From an uncultured Saprospiraceae bacterium (GTDB lineage: Bacteria; Bacteroidota; Bacteroidia; Chitinophagales; Saprospiraceae), in the NCBI GenBank assembly GCA_938018185.1, contig CALIIW010000108.1, positions 1 to 48,711 on the forward strand: 48,711 bases of DNA, given 5' to 3'. The notes under the pieces are model-generated. The model did no database searches, was not told where the DNA came from, and was given only the letters and a program-made list of their open reading frames with translations. A program made the position numbers and the translations under genes. Of the stretch, positions 1-8,460 are shown one piece after another; position 1 is the first letter of the stretch, and each line of letters begins with the position of its first letter.

Positions 1-117
1 GGAATAGTTGCTGTAATTCAACCTGCAGGTTCTAAGAATGATCAGGCTAGTGTTGATTATTGCAATGCCAATGGAATTCCAATGGTAAAAACAGGAACGC
101 GTCATTTCAAACATTGA
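1..117 (+). CDS. purH: PurH C-terminus (AICAR transformylase / IMP cyclohydrolase), partial
   Basis: Reading from base 1 in frame gives 38 residues and a TGA stop. They match the end of the bifunctional purine enzyme PurH: a [11 protein letters not shown] segment, then an NGIPMV segment, then the terminal TGTRHFKH. PurH carries out the last two steps of IMP synthesis, formylating AICAR and closing the ring, in the cytoplasm. Only the end of the AICAR transformylase domain is in the window. The stop lies 37 bases before coaX on the same strand, so co-transcription is possible, though no functional link is known. Confidence 0.88.
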   Translation, partial: GIVAVIQPAGSKNDQASVDYCNANGIPMVKTGTRHFKH

Positions 118-154
118 TCATACACCAAGGAATGCCGTTCTAACATCTTTTTGA

Positions 155-886
155 ATGAATCTTGCAATTGATAAAGGAAATACCAGGACCAAAACTGCCA
201 TCTTTAATGGCCACAAACTGCTTGAAAAACAGATTTGGGATAAGTTTGGCTTTAGGGAGTTAAATAAACTTTTAAAAGATAAACCTCAAATACAACGAAT
301 AGTACTGAGTACAGTAACTATAGTAAGTGAACCTTTCAAAAGAAAGATTCAAAAAAATAAACAGAATATTATTTTATCCCATAAGGTCAAGATTCCCATA
401 AATAATAAATATAAGAGCCCAAAAACTTTGGGAAATGATAGATTGGCAGCAGTAATAGGTGCAAATGAGTTATATCCAAAAAGTAATTGCTTGGTCATTG
501 ATGCTGGAACATGCATAAAATATGACTTTATAAATAAAAAAGGAGAATATTTTGGGGGAGCAATTAGTCCAGGTATGAACATGAGATTGGAAGCAATGCA
601 CCATTTCACCGCAAAACTTCCATTATTTGAGCTTTCGAAATATGAAGGATTGTATGGTAGGAATACCGAAGAATCGATGATCACAGGAGCTCAAATGGCG
701 ACTTTATTAGAAATGGAAGGATTTATTGAGAGATATTCTAAGAAATATGGCCAATTAAAGGTCATTTTGACTGGCGGCGACTCGAATTACTTTGTGAAAA
801 GATTGAAAAGAAAGATATTTGTGCACCCTAATCTAGTGCTTGTAGGATTAAATAAAATATTAAACCATAATGCCCTTAAAATTTAA
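155..886 (+). CDS. coaX: Type III pantothenate kinase
   Basis: This 243-residue protein is predicted to phosphorylate pantothenate with ATP, the first step of coenzyme A synthesis, in the cytoplasm. It has the ASKHA-fold marks of the CoaX family: an N-terminal phosphate-binding DKGNTRTK segment (residues 6-13), GNDRLAAV near residue 93, the VIDAGTCIKYDF strand near 115 with the conserved Asp, and GGAISPG near 134. Length is normal for the family (about 240-260). The ATG at 155 puts the DxGNT motif a few residues from the N-terminus, as expected. Its last 17 bases overlap the next gene, which suggests translational coupling. Confidence 0.93.
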   Translation: MNLAIDKGNTRTKTAIFNGHKLLEKQIWDKFGFRELNKLLKDKPQIQRIVLSTVTIVSEPFKRKIQKNKQNIILSHKVKIPINNKYKSPKTLGNDRLAAVIGANELYPKSNCLVIDAGTCIKYDFINKKGEYFGGAISPGMNMRLEAMHHFTAKLPLFELSKYEGLYGRNTEESMITGAQMATLLEMEGFIERYSKKYGQLKVILTGGDSNYFVKRLKRKIFVHPNLVLVGLNKILNHNALKI

Positions 887-2240
887 GTATACTTTATTAT
901 CCATATTGCTATTATTAGCAATAAGTCCTTATGCTTCTGCACAAGTTTACTCTAGCGATAATAACACCCCAAAATTTAATTCTCCTTATTCTAGAATTGG
1001 TTTAGGCGACATTGCTGATCAAAATTTTGCCATATCAGCTGCTATGGGTGGTCTTGGAGCGTCATTCAACAGTAGGTATGCTACAAACTTGGTAAATCCT
1101 GCTTCTATAGGTTTTATAGATCGTACGGTCTTTGATGTAAGTGGATTTTTTAAATATGGTCAGTTGGATACTGGTGATAAAAAGATAAACACTTTTGCTG
1201 GAAACTTTCAGTATTTATCTTTAGGTTTTCCAATGAAAAACGAAGTTAACATTGAACTAGACAATCGACCTCCTTTATTATATTGGAGAATGAATCTAGC
1301 CTTAGTACCCTATACAAATGTTGGCTACAATGTTCAAATAAACTCAGCAACTGAGACTGATAGTTTGCTTACAAACTTTACAGGTAAAGGAGGAACCTAC
1401 AAATTGATTTGGACGAATGCTGTTAGGCATAAAGATTTTTCATTTGGAATTAATGCTGGCTATATGTTTGGCAATCTAATCAACGAAAGAGAAGTCTTTT
1501 TTGACGGAGACGATAATGTATATTACAATGATCTTCTTGATGAGATTAGTTTGAGTGGCTTGGTATGGTCATTTGGAGCACAGTACAAACATCAATTCAA
1601 AAAATTGAATGATAAGAAAGAAATGGTTAATTCTGGTCGGAGCATAACTGCAGGAATTTATCTAAATTCTCAGTCTGAAGTTAATACCAGTACCTCTCAG
1701 TTATATAGAAGAAGAAGTTCCACTTTTAATCCACCCCAAGGAATAGATACCCTTCGAAATGTAGTAGATCTAAAAGGCAAAGCGGTGCTCCCTGGAGGCT
1801 TTGGAATTGGTTTTATGTATGAAAATGAAAACAAATTTCGTATCGGAATCGATTATTCTGCGTCTCAATGGAGTAACTATGAAAATGACGGAAAATCTGA
1901 GGATTTATTAAATTCTTGGAGAGTAGCTGCTGGAGGAGAATGGACGCCTGATGTTAGTTCATACAATAAATACATGCAAAGAGTCCGTTATCGTTTGGGT
2001 GCCTTTTATGACAAAGACCCCCGCGCAGATGAATTCGGTGAACAATTGAGCGTTTTCGGTATTACAATAGGTACAGGAATGCCCATAATACTGCCAAGAG
2101 GACAAACTGCGTTTTTTAATCTTGGCCTAGAATTAGGAAAATTTGGAACCTCAAATTCACTAAATGAATCATATATGAAGTTAAATTTAGGATTTACCCT
2201 AAATGATAACCTTTGGTTTTATAAAAGAAAATTTAATTAA
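870..2240 (+). CDS. Putative outer membrane beta-barrel protein
   Basis: This 456-residue protein has a clear signal peptide (hydrophobic residues 8-22, cleavage near ASAQ). The start of the mature part, SPYSRIGLGD followed by an AMGG...NLVNPAS segment, resembles Bacteroidota outer membrane proteins of the PorV/FadL-like fold. Alternating hydrophobic and aromatic strands follow. The C-terminal strand ends in WFYKRKFN rather than a classic terminal Phe. The gene begins inside coaX, and the next gene starts two bases after its stop, so coaX, this gene and the TPR gene probably form one operon. Its substrate or partner cannot be read from the sequence. Confidence 0.75.
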   Translation: MPLKFKYTLLSILLLLAISPYASAQVYSSDNNTPKFNSPYSRIGLGDIADQNFAISAAMGGLGASFNSRYATNLVNPASIGFIDRTVFDVSGFFKYGQLDTGDKKINTFAGNFQYLSLGFPMKNEVNIELDNRPPLLYWRMNLALVPYTNVGYNVQINSATETDSLLTNFTGKGGTYKLIWTNAVRHKDFSFGINAGYMFGNLINEREVFFDGDDNVYYNDLLDEISLSGLVWSFGAQYKHQFKKLNDKKEMVNSGRSITAGIYLNSQSEVNTSTSQLYRRRSSTFNPPQGIDTLRNVVDLKGKAVLPGGFGIGFMYENENKFRIGIDYSASQWSNYENDGKSEDLLNSWRVAAGGEWTPDVSSYNKYMQRVRYRLGAFYDKDPRADEFGEQLSVFGITIGTGMPIILPRGQTAFFNLGLELGKFGTSNSLNESYMKLNLGFTLNDNLWFYKRKFN

Positions 2241-2241
2241 A

Positions 2242-3648
2242 ATGATTGTTTTTAAAAAATTACTTGCTTTTACCCTATTACTTGCTTTTTCTATTGTTAG
2301 TCAAGTTTCACTTCAAGCACAATGTGCGAATTGGAACAGCGCAAGCAATTTAGATGAACTAGAAGGAGCACACTCTATTTATAGAGGGCACATGAAATCT
2401 AAAGATTTAGATTCTGCTATACCTTTTTGGACAACTGTATTTGAAGCTGCCCCTGCAGCTGATGGAAAAAGAGATACGCATTATGCTGACGGAATAAAGA
2501 TTTATAAGCATCTGTTAGAAAAAGAAACGGATGAAGCTAAAAAGGCTGAATACAAAGCAAAGGTTATTGCTTTGTACGATGGTGTCATCGCCTGCTTTGA
2601 ATCTGGAGCTATTAAGATGGAGAAGAAAACCCCTGAGGAAAAAATCGCTTTTTACAAGGGAAGAAAAGCATTGGATATGTATACCCTCCAAATGCCTTTT
2701 GATGAGCAACAGATTGTCTTAAATGAGGCATTTAAAACGGCAGGAAATGCAACGGAGTATAGTTTGCTTACGCCATATGCTTACATATCAATTTACAGGT
2801 TTACAGAGAATAAATTGACAGCTGAGGAAATGAGAGCCATTAATGATGAGATTATAAGAGTTGCAGATCATAACATAGCTAGCAGCGAAAAATACAAAAC
2901 ACAATATCAACAAGCTAAGGAAGCGGCATTGGGAATAATTACCCCTTACGAAAACCAAATTTTTGACTGTGAATACTTTAAGCAAAAGGTAGAGCCGGAT
3001 TACCGAAAGGATGCTGACAATCCAGATGTAATCAAGGAAACTATAAAGGTTTTAAAAAGACAAGGATGTACTGAACAAGATCCTTTGCTAGCAGAGTTGG
3101 AAGGAAAGTGGGCTAAATATGCAGGCGCTGAAAATGCAAAAAGACAACAAGAATTTGAAGCTAACAATCCAGCTATGATGGCAAAGAAAGCAAAAGAGGC
3201 AGGAGATTATGCAGGTGCTATCGCAAAATATAAAGAAGCAATTGGCCAAGAAACAGATCCATCTAAGCAAGGTTTGTATTATTACCAAATCGGTCAAATT
3301 ACAGGCTTAAAGCAAAAGAATTTGAGAGAAGGTGTTTCTAATGCAAAGAAAGCTGCTGAACTGAGACCTGATTGGGGAGAGCCTCATTTATTAATTGGAA
3401 ATATCTACATTCAAAATGCAAGTAAATGTGGAGATGCTTTCAAAACTAAATGTGCATACATCGCGGCTGTTGATAAGTATAGAAAAGCGAAATCTGTAGA
3501 TCCTTCTATTGCAGGCAAGGCTGATGAGAAAATAGCAAAGTACAATAGTACTAGACCTGACAAAGAAAATGCTTTTATGCAAGGAATCATGGAAGGAAGC
3601 ACTGTCAATTTACCTTGTATAGGTACTTCCATAAAGTTGAGATTTTAA
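2242..3648 (+). CDS. Secreted TPR-repeat protein (paralogue 1)
   Basis: I chose the ATG at 2242, just after the previous stop, because it places a signal peptide (hydrophobic residues 5-25, then SLQAQ) at the N-terminus of a 468-residue protein. An in-frame ATG at 2203 would lie inside the upstream gene and bury the signal. The body is helical and TPR-like: an APAADGKRDTHY block near residue 75, and a C-terminal TPR pair around KEAGDYAGAIAKYKEA and LRPDWGEPHLLIG. It is a clear paralogue of the 3828-5273 gene, sharing the same block order and a C-terminal V-N/P-L/C-P-C motif. It is probably a periplasmic or outer-membrane-associated scaffold. The specific role is unknown. Confidence 0.75.
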   Translation: MIVFKKLLAFTLLLAFSIVSQVSLQAQCANWNSASNLDELEGAHSIYRGHMKSKDLDSAIPFWTTVFEAAPAADGKRDTHYADGIKIYKHLLEKETDEAKKAEYKAKVIALYDGVIACFESGAIKMEKKTPEEKIAFYKGRKALDMYTLQMPFDEQQIVLNEAFKTAGNATEYSLLTPYAYISIYRFTENKLTAEEMRAINDEIIRVADHNIASSEKYKTQYQQAKEAALGIITPYENQIFDCEYFKQKVEPDYRKDADNPDVIKETIKVLKRQGCTEQDPLLAELEGKWAKYAGAENAKRQQEFEANNPAMMAKKAKEAGDYAGAIAKYKEAIGQETDPSKQGLYYYQIGQITGLKQKNLREGVSNAKKAAELRPDWGEPHLLIGNIYIQNASKCGDAFKTKCAYIAAVDKYRKAKSVDPSIAGKADEKIAKYNSTRPDKENAFMQGIMEGSTVNLPCIGTSIKLRF

Positions 3649-3697
3649 GAAAAACTTAAGTTTCTTATATATTTACTTTAAGTAAAAAAAATACTTT

Positions 3698-3729
3698 AGC
3701 CTCGTTTACATAGTAAGCGGGGCTTTTTT
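3698..3729 (+). terminator. Rho-independent terminator after the coaX-TPR operon
   Basis: A 12-bp stem (AGCCTCGTTTAC pairing with GTAAGCGGGGCT, including G-T pairs) with a 3-base ATA loop is followed at once by a run of six T. It lies 50 bases after the stop of the first TPR gene and before the promoter-like box of the second, so the two TPR paralogues are probably separate transcription units. Confidence 0.8.
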
Positions 3730-3771
3730 AATTATATATGATATATTATGTATGTATCACTTTAGAATCTA

Positions 3772-3779
3772 TATCTTTG
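3772..3779 (+). promoter_or_regulatory. Bacteroidota -7 box for the TPR lipoprotein
   Basis: TATCTTTG matches the TAnnTTTG box used by the Bacteroidota primary sigma factor. It lies 48 bases before the ATG at 3828 and just after a terminator. A clear TTTG -33 box at the usual distance is not visible; the region there reads TATGTATG. Confidence 0.5.
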
Positions 3780-3827
3780 CCTTGTATTTATGCTCCAAAA
3801 ACCACATTTCTTAATTAAATTTTCATC

Positions 3828-5273
3828 ATGAGAATCAACATTATATTTATGGCTTTCGTAGCATTTTTGTTACTTGAAGCATGTACCCCAAAGGTTGCTC
3901 CTACTACTACTCAAGTAGTAAAGGAAACGCCACCTCCTCCACCTCCTGTAAATCAAAATTTAAGTCCATGTAAAAAATTTACGGATTCAAATAATGTAGA
4001 AGGTGCTAAAACCAATCATGTTTTGTATCGTGATTTTTTAAAACAAAAACAATATGCAGAAGCTTTTCCATATTGGCAAAAAGCCTACGAGATGGCACCA
4101 GCTGCTGACGGAGTCAGGGACTATCATTATTTAGACGGGGTTAAATTTTATGAGCATTTTTTAACAACAGAAACGGATGCTGCTAAGAAGGAAGAATACA
4201 CAAACAAAATTTTAGATTTCTATGATCAAGCTTCAATGTGTTATCCAGATAAAGCTTCAATGTACAAAGGCTTAAAAGCATTTAAACTTTATTATAGCTT
4301 TCCTGACAAAAAAACAAATAAGGAGAAATATGATCTCTTCAAGGAAGTGATTGACAAGGAAGGTGAAAAATCTCCAGATTTTGTAGTGAATCCATTTACT
4401 GCCTTGATGGTAGACTTATACATTGGTGGAGAAATACCTTTAGAAGAGACAAGAATGTATGCGGCAAAAATTCTTGAAGTTGTTGATTATGGAACTAAGA
4501 ATGCTAAGACTGCTAGAGAGAAAGAGCGTTGGGCGCTTGTGAGTGGTTATGCTCCGGCAAGGTTAGAAACGATGGAAGGTGTAGAAGGTTTTTATGATTG
4601 TGCTTATTATAAAGCGAAATACATGATCGAGTATCAAGAAAACCCTACAGACTGTGAGACGATCGCCTCTGTGTATGGAAGATTGAAATGGGGGAAATGT
4701 TCTGATTCCGACCCGGATTTAAATAAATTAAAACCTGAAATGACGCGTTGTTTTCCACCTGTTCAAACAACAACAACTGCCCCTGCAGCCCTATGTTCTG
4801 ATAAGCTAAGAAACGGAGATTACAATGGTGCCTTAGGATGTTATGAAGAAAAAGCAAATGCCTCTTCTGATCCAGAAAAGAAAGCACAGTATTATTTGAC
4901 AATGGCTAAGATTTATTATTCTCAATTTAAGAAATACAGCAAGGCTAGGACCTATGCACGAAAAGCATTAGAGCAAAAACCAGGCTGGGGAAAACCTCAC
5001 ATCCTTATTGGGAAACTTTATGCCTCCTCTGGGGCGCTCTGTGGCTCTGGAACAGGTTTCGATAGTCAAAGAATAACTTGGGTTGCTATTGACGAATGGA
5101 ACAAAGCAAAACGTGATCCGGAGACTGCATCAGAGGCGAAGAAATTAATTGGAAAGTATACCCAATATATGCCTAGTAAGGAAGACATCTTTCAGCGATC
5201 ATTAAAAGTTGGAAGTTCTTATAAGGTGCCATGTTGGATTCAACAATCGACGACGATTAGAGCGGCGCCGTAG
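3828..5273 (+). CDS. TPR-repeat lipoprotein (paralogue 2)
   Basis: This 481-residue protein has a lipoprotein signal: a hydrophobic stretch at residues 6-16 and the lipobox LEAC, with the lipidated Cys at about 19. A short Thr/Pro linker (TPPPPPPVN) follows. The mature part is TPR-like and parallels the upstream paralogue block by block: FPYWQKAYEMAPAADGVRDYHY, ETDAAKKEEY, the Cys-rich middle, a TPR near YNGALGCYEEKA, and KPGWGKPHILIGKLYASSGALCG. The end, SSYKVPCWIQQSTTIR, carries the family's C-terminal motif. It probably sits on the inner face of the outer membrane. Paralogy is directly visible; the function is not known to me. Confidence 0.75.
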   Translation: MRINIIFMAFVAFLLLEACTPKVAPTTTQVVKETPPPPPPVNQNLSPCKKFTDSNNVEGAKTNHVLYRDFLKQKQYAEAFPYWQKAYEMAPAADGVRDYHYLDGVKFYEHFLTTETDAAKKEEYTNKILDFYDQASMCYPDKASMYKGLKAFKLYYSFPDKKTNKEKYDLFKEVIDKEGEKSPDFVVNPFTALMVDLYIGGEIPLEETRMYAAKILEVVDYGTKNAKTAREKERWALVSGYAPARLETMEGVEGFYDCAYYKAKYMIEYQENPTDCETIASVYGRLKWGKCSDSDPDLNKLKPEMTRCFPPVQTTTTAPAALCSDKLRNGDYNGALGCYEEKANASSDPEKKAQYYLTMAKIYYSQFKKYSKARTYARKALEQKPGWGKPHILIGKLYASSGALCGSGTGFDSQRITWVAIDEWNKAKRDPETASEAKKLIGKYTQYMPSKEDIFQRSLKVGSSYKVPCWIQQSTTIRAAP

Positions 5274-5300
5274 ATTTTTTTAGTTCATAGTTCATCGTAA

Positions 5301-5352
5301 TTCGTTCATCGTTGATTTAGGTATTCCTAGAATTTATTCAACGATGAACGAA
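5301..5352. repeat. 15-bp perfect inverted repeat between convergent genes
   Basis: TTCGTTCATCGTTGA at 5301-5315 is exactly reverse-complemented at 5338-5352, with a 22-base loop. A partial extra copy (GTTCATCGT) precedes it near 5290. It lies between the stops of two convergent genes, so it may act as a two-way terminator, although no T run follows. The motif also looks like short dispersed intergenic repeats seen in Bacteroidota genomes. Confidence 0.7.
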
Positions 5353-5402
5353 AGTTTCAACTACGATAAAAATCTTTTCGAAAAAACTTTAAGCTTTCAC
5401 CA

Positions 5403-6851
5403 TTAAAAATCATAGCACTTCACCTTCTTTCCTCTTCCACCAAAGTTTATTCCTCCTATATTAAAGCCAGAACCAAAAGAATAAAGTTTTAAGCCCACAT
5501 AGAAATCCGTTCCAGTATATTTTTTGCTTTTCATAAAAGAACCTAGGTTATCTGTCCCTATTGTCAAGAAGGCTAATCTAAGGGACATGCCAACGTTTAA
5601 AGATTTATAATTGTACATAGAAATAGGGAAATGAATTTCACCCCATTTGTGTTCATATCGAGGTGTAATATTTACTAAACTTTCTCTTTGTACACTTTTT
5701 TCAGCGAAAGCGATCCCTTGCAACCATTGACCAGAAACAAATAATCCTTCGATAATATTTACATCTCCTTGAAGCGCAATTGCAGCAGGTAATCCGACAA
5801 GAAATTCGTTGCCAACATAGGAAGCTGTCGCTGTTCCAAGGGCATCATTACTCAATTGTGTTGTCAATGCTTCAGCGGTAGTTAATGACTTATATAATGA
5901 TTCTGAAAGTTCAAAATCAATCTCCGTATCTAATCTATGTACTTCGGTATTTTGCTTAAATCGAATGGCTCCAATATCCAGTAGAGAAATGCCAATCCTA
6001 TAAAGATACTGATCTTCATAGCCATCAACCATATAGTTAAAGCCAATGTCAACGCCTACCCCTTTACCATTTACTTTAGCTTTTAAATTTTGCCCATCCA
6101 TCATGTCAATGTTTGAATTAGTATAACCAAATTCAAAATCAACTCCTTCCACATTAATAGTGTCTGAATTGACTGACATGGAATAGGTCATCTGACCAAG
6201 ATCTGCAAACATAGCTTCATAGCCTTGTAGATATTTTATATTTGCTCCAATAGCTATTTTGCCAGTATACGTTTCAATGCTCTTGCTATAATGAAAGCCC
6301 AATTCCGTCCAAGCCATTGAGGCAATTTTAGCAGGAATTAAAGGGACCGTTTCCCCTACTCCTTTAGCAGCAAAATAATAATAATTGTATATCCCAGGAA
6401 TTTTTTTGGTAGACATAGAAGCTCTAGCATTGAAAAATACACCAACAGCCTGAGTTTCATCTGGTTTGAACAATATTGAAGGACCGTTTACTTTAAGTTG
6501 TAAATTTGCAAATCTATTGGAAGTAGAATCTGGATTAAAATCATAATAGAAATTAGACAATGGATTCAATTCTTGATTATATCCTGCTTCTATATCTTCA
6601 CTATTTTTGATAAGATGTCCAGTGGAAGTGTTTGTAATAAATGCAAAGTTATTTTCGAAAAATGCGGCAGCTGAAAAGAGGCCAACTTCCCATTGCAATG
6701 GGTAATGACCAGAATTCGCAGGATTCAATTGAGCGCCATGCATGCCCGCATAGGTACTTGTTCTCAATCCAATTTGCTCTTGGCAAAATAATTGACTAGT
6801 CAATAAAATTGAAAATATTAAAAAAATAGTATTTCTGATAGATCTATTCAT
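5403..6851 (-). CDS. DUF5723-like outer membrane protein
   Basis: This 482-residue protein has a signal peptide (hydrophobic residues 9-20, cleavage near LFCQ). The mature start, AGMHGAQLNPAN, is typical of Bacteroidota membrane proteins annotated DUF5723, which are predicted beta-barrels related to the PorV/FadL group. The rest alternates glycine-rich, aromatic strands with acidic loops, and the end is unusually basic and Cys-containing (GRGKKVKCYDF). It is transcribed in the same direction as dgkA, 109 bases downstream of it. A TATTTTTG box in that gap suggests its own promoter. The function is unknown; the family call comes from recognising the N-terminal pattern. Confidence 0.65.
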   Translation of the reverse strand: MNRSIRNTIFLIFSILLTSQLFCQEQIGLRTSTYAGMHGAQLNPANSGHYPLQWEVGLFSAAAFFENNFAFITNTSTGHLIKNSEDIEAGYNQELNPLSNFYYDFNPDSTSNRFANLQLKVNGPSILFKPDETQAVGVFFNARASMSTKKIPGIYNYYYFAAKGVGETVPLIPAKIASMAWTELGFHYSKSIETYTGKIAIGANIKYLQGYEAMFADLGQMTYSMSVNSDTINVEGVDFEFGYTNSNIDMMDGQNLKAKVNGKGVGVDIGFNYMVDGYEDQYLYRIGISLLDIGAIRFKQNTEVHRLDTEIDFELSESLYKSLTTAEALTTQLSNDALGTATASYVGNEFLVGLPAAIALQGDVNIIEGLFVSGQWLQGIAFAEKSVQRESLVNITPRYEHKWGEIHFPISMYNYKSLNVGMSLRLAFLTIGTDNLGSFMKSKKYTGTDFYVGLKLYSFGSGFNIGGINFGGRGKKVKCYDF

Positions 6852-6904
6852 TTTCTCTATTGGATAGAGAAAACAAATATTAACCCAACTTTATTGGATG
6901 ATGG

Positions 6905-6912
6905 CAAAAATA
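6905..6912 (-). promoter_or_regulatory. Possible -7 box for the DUF5723-like gene
   Basis: On the - strand this reads TATTTTTG, matching TAnnTTTG, 53 bases before the start codon. No TTTG -33 box is visible about 20 bases upstream, so support rests on one short match. Confidence 0.3.
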
Positions 6913-6960
6913 AACTGAAAATTTTGAATATTCTTTTTTGGTGGTTGGCATTTTCGTCAA

Positions 6961-7323
6961 TCAACTAAAATGCATGATCAGTTTTGGTAAAAAGATGATC
7001 ATGCCGATAATAGCAGCGGTTATAGCAGTAATAAAAACAGCAGCTGCAGCAACATCCTTCGTTTTTTTTGCCAATTCATGGTACTCTGAAGTGACTAAAT
7101 TCGTCAAGTATTCGATGGAAGTATTAAAAGCTTCTGCGGCGATAACGATGCCTATTGCAATAACAATTAAGCACCATTCCGTAGCATTTATTTTTAAATA
7201 AAATCCGAAAAAAGTGGCAACAAAGGCTGCAGCCAGATGAATTTTTGCATTTGGAGTGAAACTAAAAAGATCAATTACGCCTGCTATCGCAAATTTGAAG
7301 CTATTTAATAATCTTTTCAGCAT
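6961..7323 (-). CDS. dgkA: Diacylglycerol / undecaprenol kinase, DgkA family
   Basis: This 120-residue integral membrane kinase of the prokaryotic DgkA family phosphorylates diacylglycerol or undecaprenol, recycling lipid carriers for envelope synthesis. The amphipathic N-terminus (LLNSFKFAIAGV), a first membrane helix (HLAAAFVATFFGFYL), the catalytic region ending EAFNTSIEYL, and a last helix (AAVFITAITAAIIGMIIFL) are in the family order. The EAFNT motif carries the conserved acidic residue. The ATG at 7323 is used; a TTG two codons earlier is less likely. The gene starts 23 bases inside the upstream EEP-fold gene, so the two are probably translationally coupled. In a Gram-positive-like setting the substrate would be undecaprenol; here it cannot be decided. 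Confidence 0.88.
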   Translation of the reverse strand: MLKRLLNSFKFAIAGVIDLFSFTPNAKIHLAAAFVATFFGFYLKINATEWCLIVIAIGIVIAAEAFNTSIEYLTNLVTSEYHELAKKTKDVAAAAVFITAITAAIIGMIIFLPKLIMHFS

Positions 7324-8248
7324 TGACAAAATTTCTATTTATTTGATAAGAACCTTTGACTCCAAGGTGACTGGTAAATCTATTAGATATAATTTGAAAA
7401 TCAACACAATTAAAATGTTGGGAAAAGAATATATGATCTGTAGGATTGTCAAAAAACTGATACCTTCTACTATCATTCAGCATACAAGTTTTTTTCAAGT
7501 CTTGCAAATGTGTTGACCATTGAACTTGATTGTAATCTCCCACAGTAATGACTGGTTTGCCAAGTTCTTTTACGTAATTTTTTACTGTTTGAAAATGTGC
7601 CTTGACCTTTTTATTGTCATTAGAACTAATCTCCGGGTAGACAAAACTACTAACTAAACTTATTTCATCAAGTCCGTTAGAGATGTCCACGGCCAAGTTA
7701 GGAATATCCATATGATAAAAAGTATCTACCATGCTAAAAGGTTTTTTAGAAAAAATCCCAATTCCTAAAAAATCTTCCATTCGATAAACTATTGTGTGGT
7801 AAGGATAAGCTGATTTAAGTTCTTTTTTCAATTCTCTTCCCCAATCAGGACTGATTTCATGAACAGAAATAACATCTGCATTATCTTCAAGGATTGATTT
7901 TATGGATGCATGAACATTCTCATGAAATGCCGAAGCATTAAATTGAGAAATATCAAATACCTCTTCTATGGTTTTTTGTGGATGGGAGAGTGTATTATTC
8001 GAAGCATTTTTTAAGAAGAGGCAAAGAATAGAACAGCCAATAAAACTAGTAAACATTAGTCTAGGCTGTCTGATGGTTAAAAAGAATAGACCCATAAATA
8101 GACAAGCAAACATAGTATGCACTGCATAATTTGCTCCTTTTCTAGTTACATTAAAATCAGGTGGGAACATACTTAAAACAACCACAGCGGCTATTAGGCC
8201 GATAATGGTCCATTGTAATGTGGTATTCCTTATTAATTTTGGTCGCAT
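7301..8248 (-). CDS. Membrane-anchored endonuclease/exonuclease/phosphatase-fold protein
   Basis: This 315-residue protein has three N-terminal membrane helices (about residues 11-28, 41-59 and 64-80) and then an EEP-fold domain facing the periplasm or cytoplasm. Recognisable EEP elements are E131 (VISVHE), GIGIFSK near 162, VGDYN at 236-240 with D238 and N240, and DHIFFS at 271. Two usual catalytic spots look changed: the HP strand reads SSFVYPE, and the terminal S-D-H reads T-S-H (292-294), so the last Asp is missing. It may therefore be a weak or inactive member. It is followed by overlapping dgkA. Confidence 0.7.
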   Translation of the reverse strand: MRPKLIRNTTLQWTIIGLIAAVVVLSMFPPDFNVTRKGANYAVHTMFACLFMGLFFLTIRQPRLMFTSFIGCSILCLFLKNASNNTLSHPQKTIEEVFDISQFNASAFHENVHASIKSILEDNADVISVHEISPDWGRELKKELKSAYPYHTIVYRMEDFLGIGIFSKKPFSMVDTFYHMDIPNLAVDISNGLDEISLVSSFVYPEISSNDNKKVKAHFQTVKNYVKELGKPVITVGDYNQVQWSTHLQDLKKTCMLNDSRRYQFFDNPTDHIFFSQHFNCVDFQIISNRFTSHLGVKGSYQINRNFVNAEKIIK

Positions 8249-8255
8249 GTGTGTT

Positions 8256-8263
8256 CAAAGTTA
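8256..8263 (-). promoter_or_regulatory. Possible -7 box for the EEP-dgkA operon
   Basis: On the - strand this reads TAACTTTG, a match to TAnnTTTG. It ends 8 bases before the ATG at 8248, so transcription would begin almost at the start codon and give a near-leaderless mRNA. No -33 box stands at the usual distance. Nothing else is evident in the 8249-8460 gap between the divergent genes. Confidence 0.3.
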
Positions 8264-8460
8264 GGGAATGTAACGCAAACCCTCGAAGTTTAGACGTAAA
8301 TAAGCAGATTAAGTATCTAAATTCTTGTTGAAAGGCTTACTTTTTAACTAAAGGCAATAAATAATACTTATATGTCAATTAAGATGCCTGATAAACAAAC
8401 TATTAAGCCATATTTACCGTTAAAAATTAGACCTATTTCTTGATTGTAATACATGCCACC

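Noticed and set aside
6938-7201. An 87-codon + strand frame with hydrophobic content.
   Set aside because: It is the mirror of the dgkA membrane helices on the opposite strand; hydrophobicity comes from the A/T-rich helix codons.
7256-7516. An 86-codon frame on the + strand.
   Set aside because: It lies antisense to dgkA and the EEP-fold gene, both well supported, and its product matches nothing.
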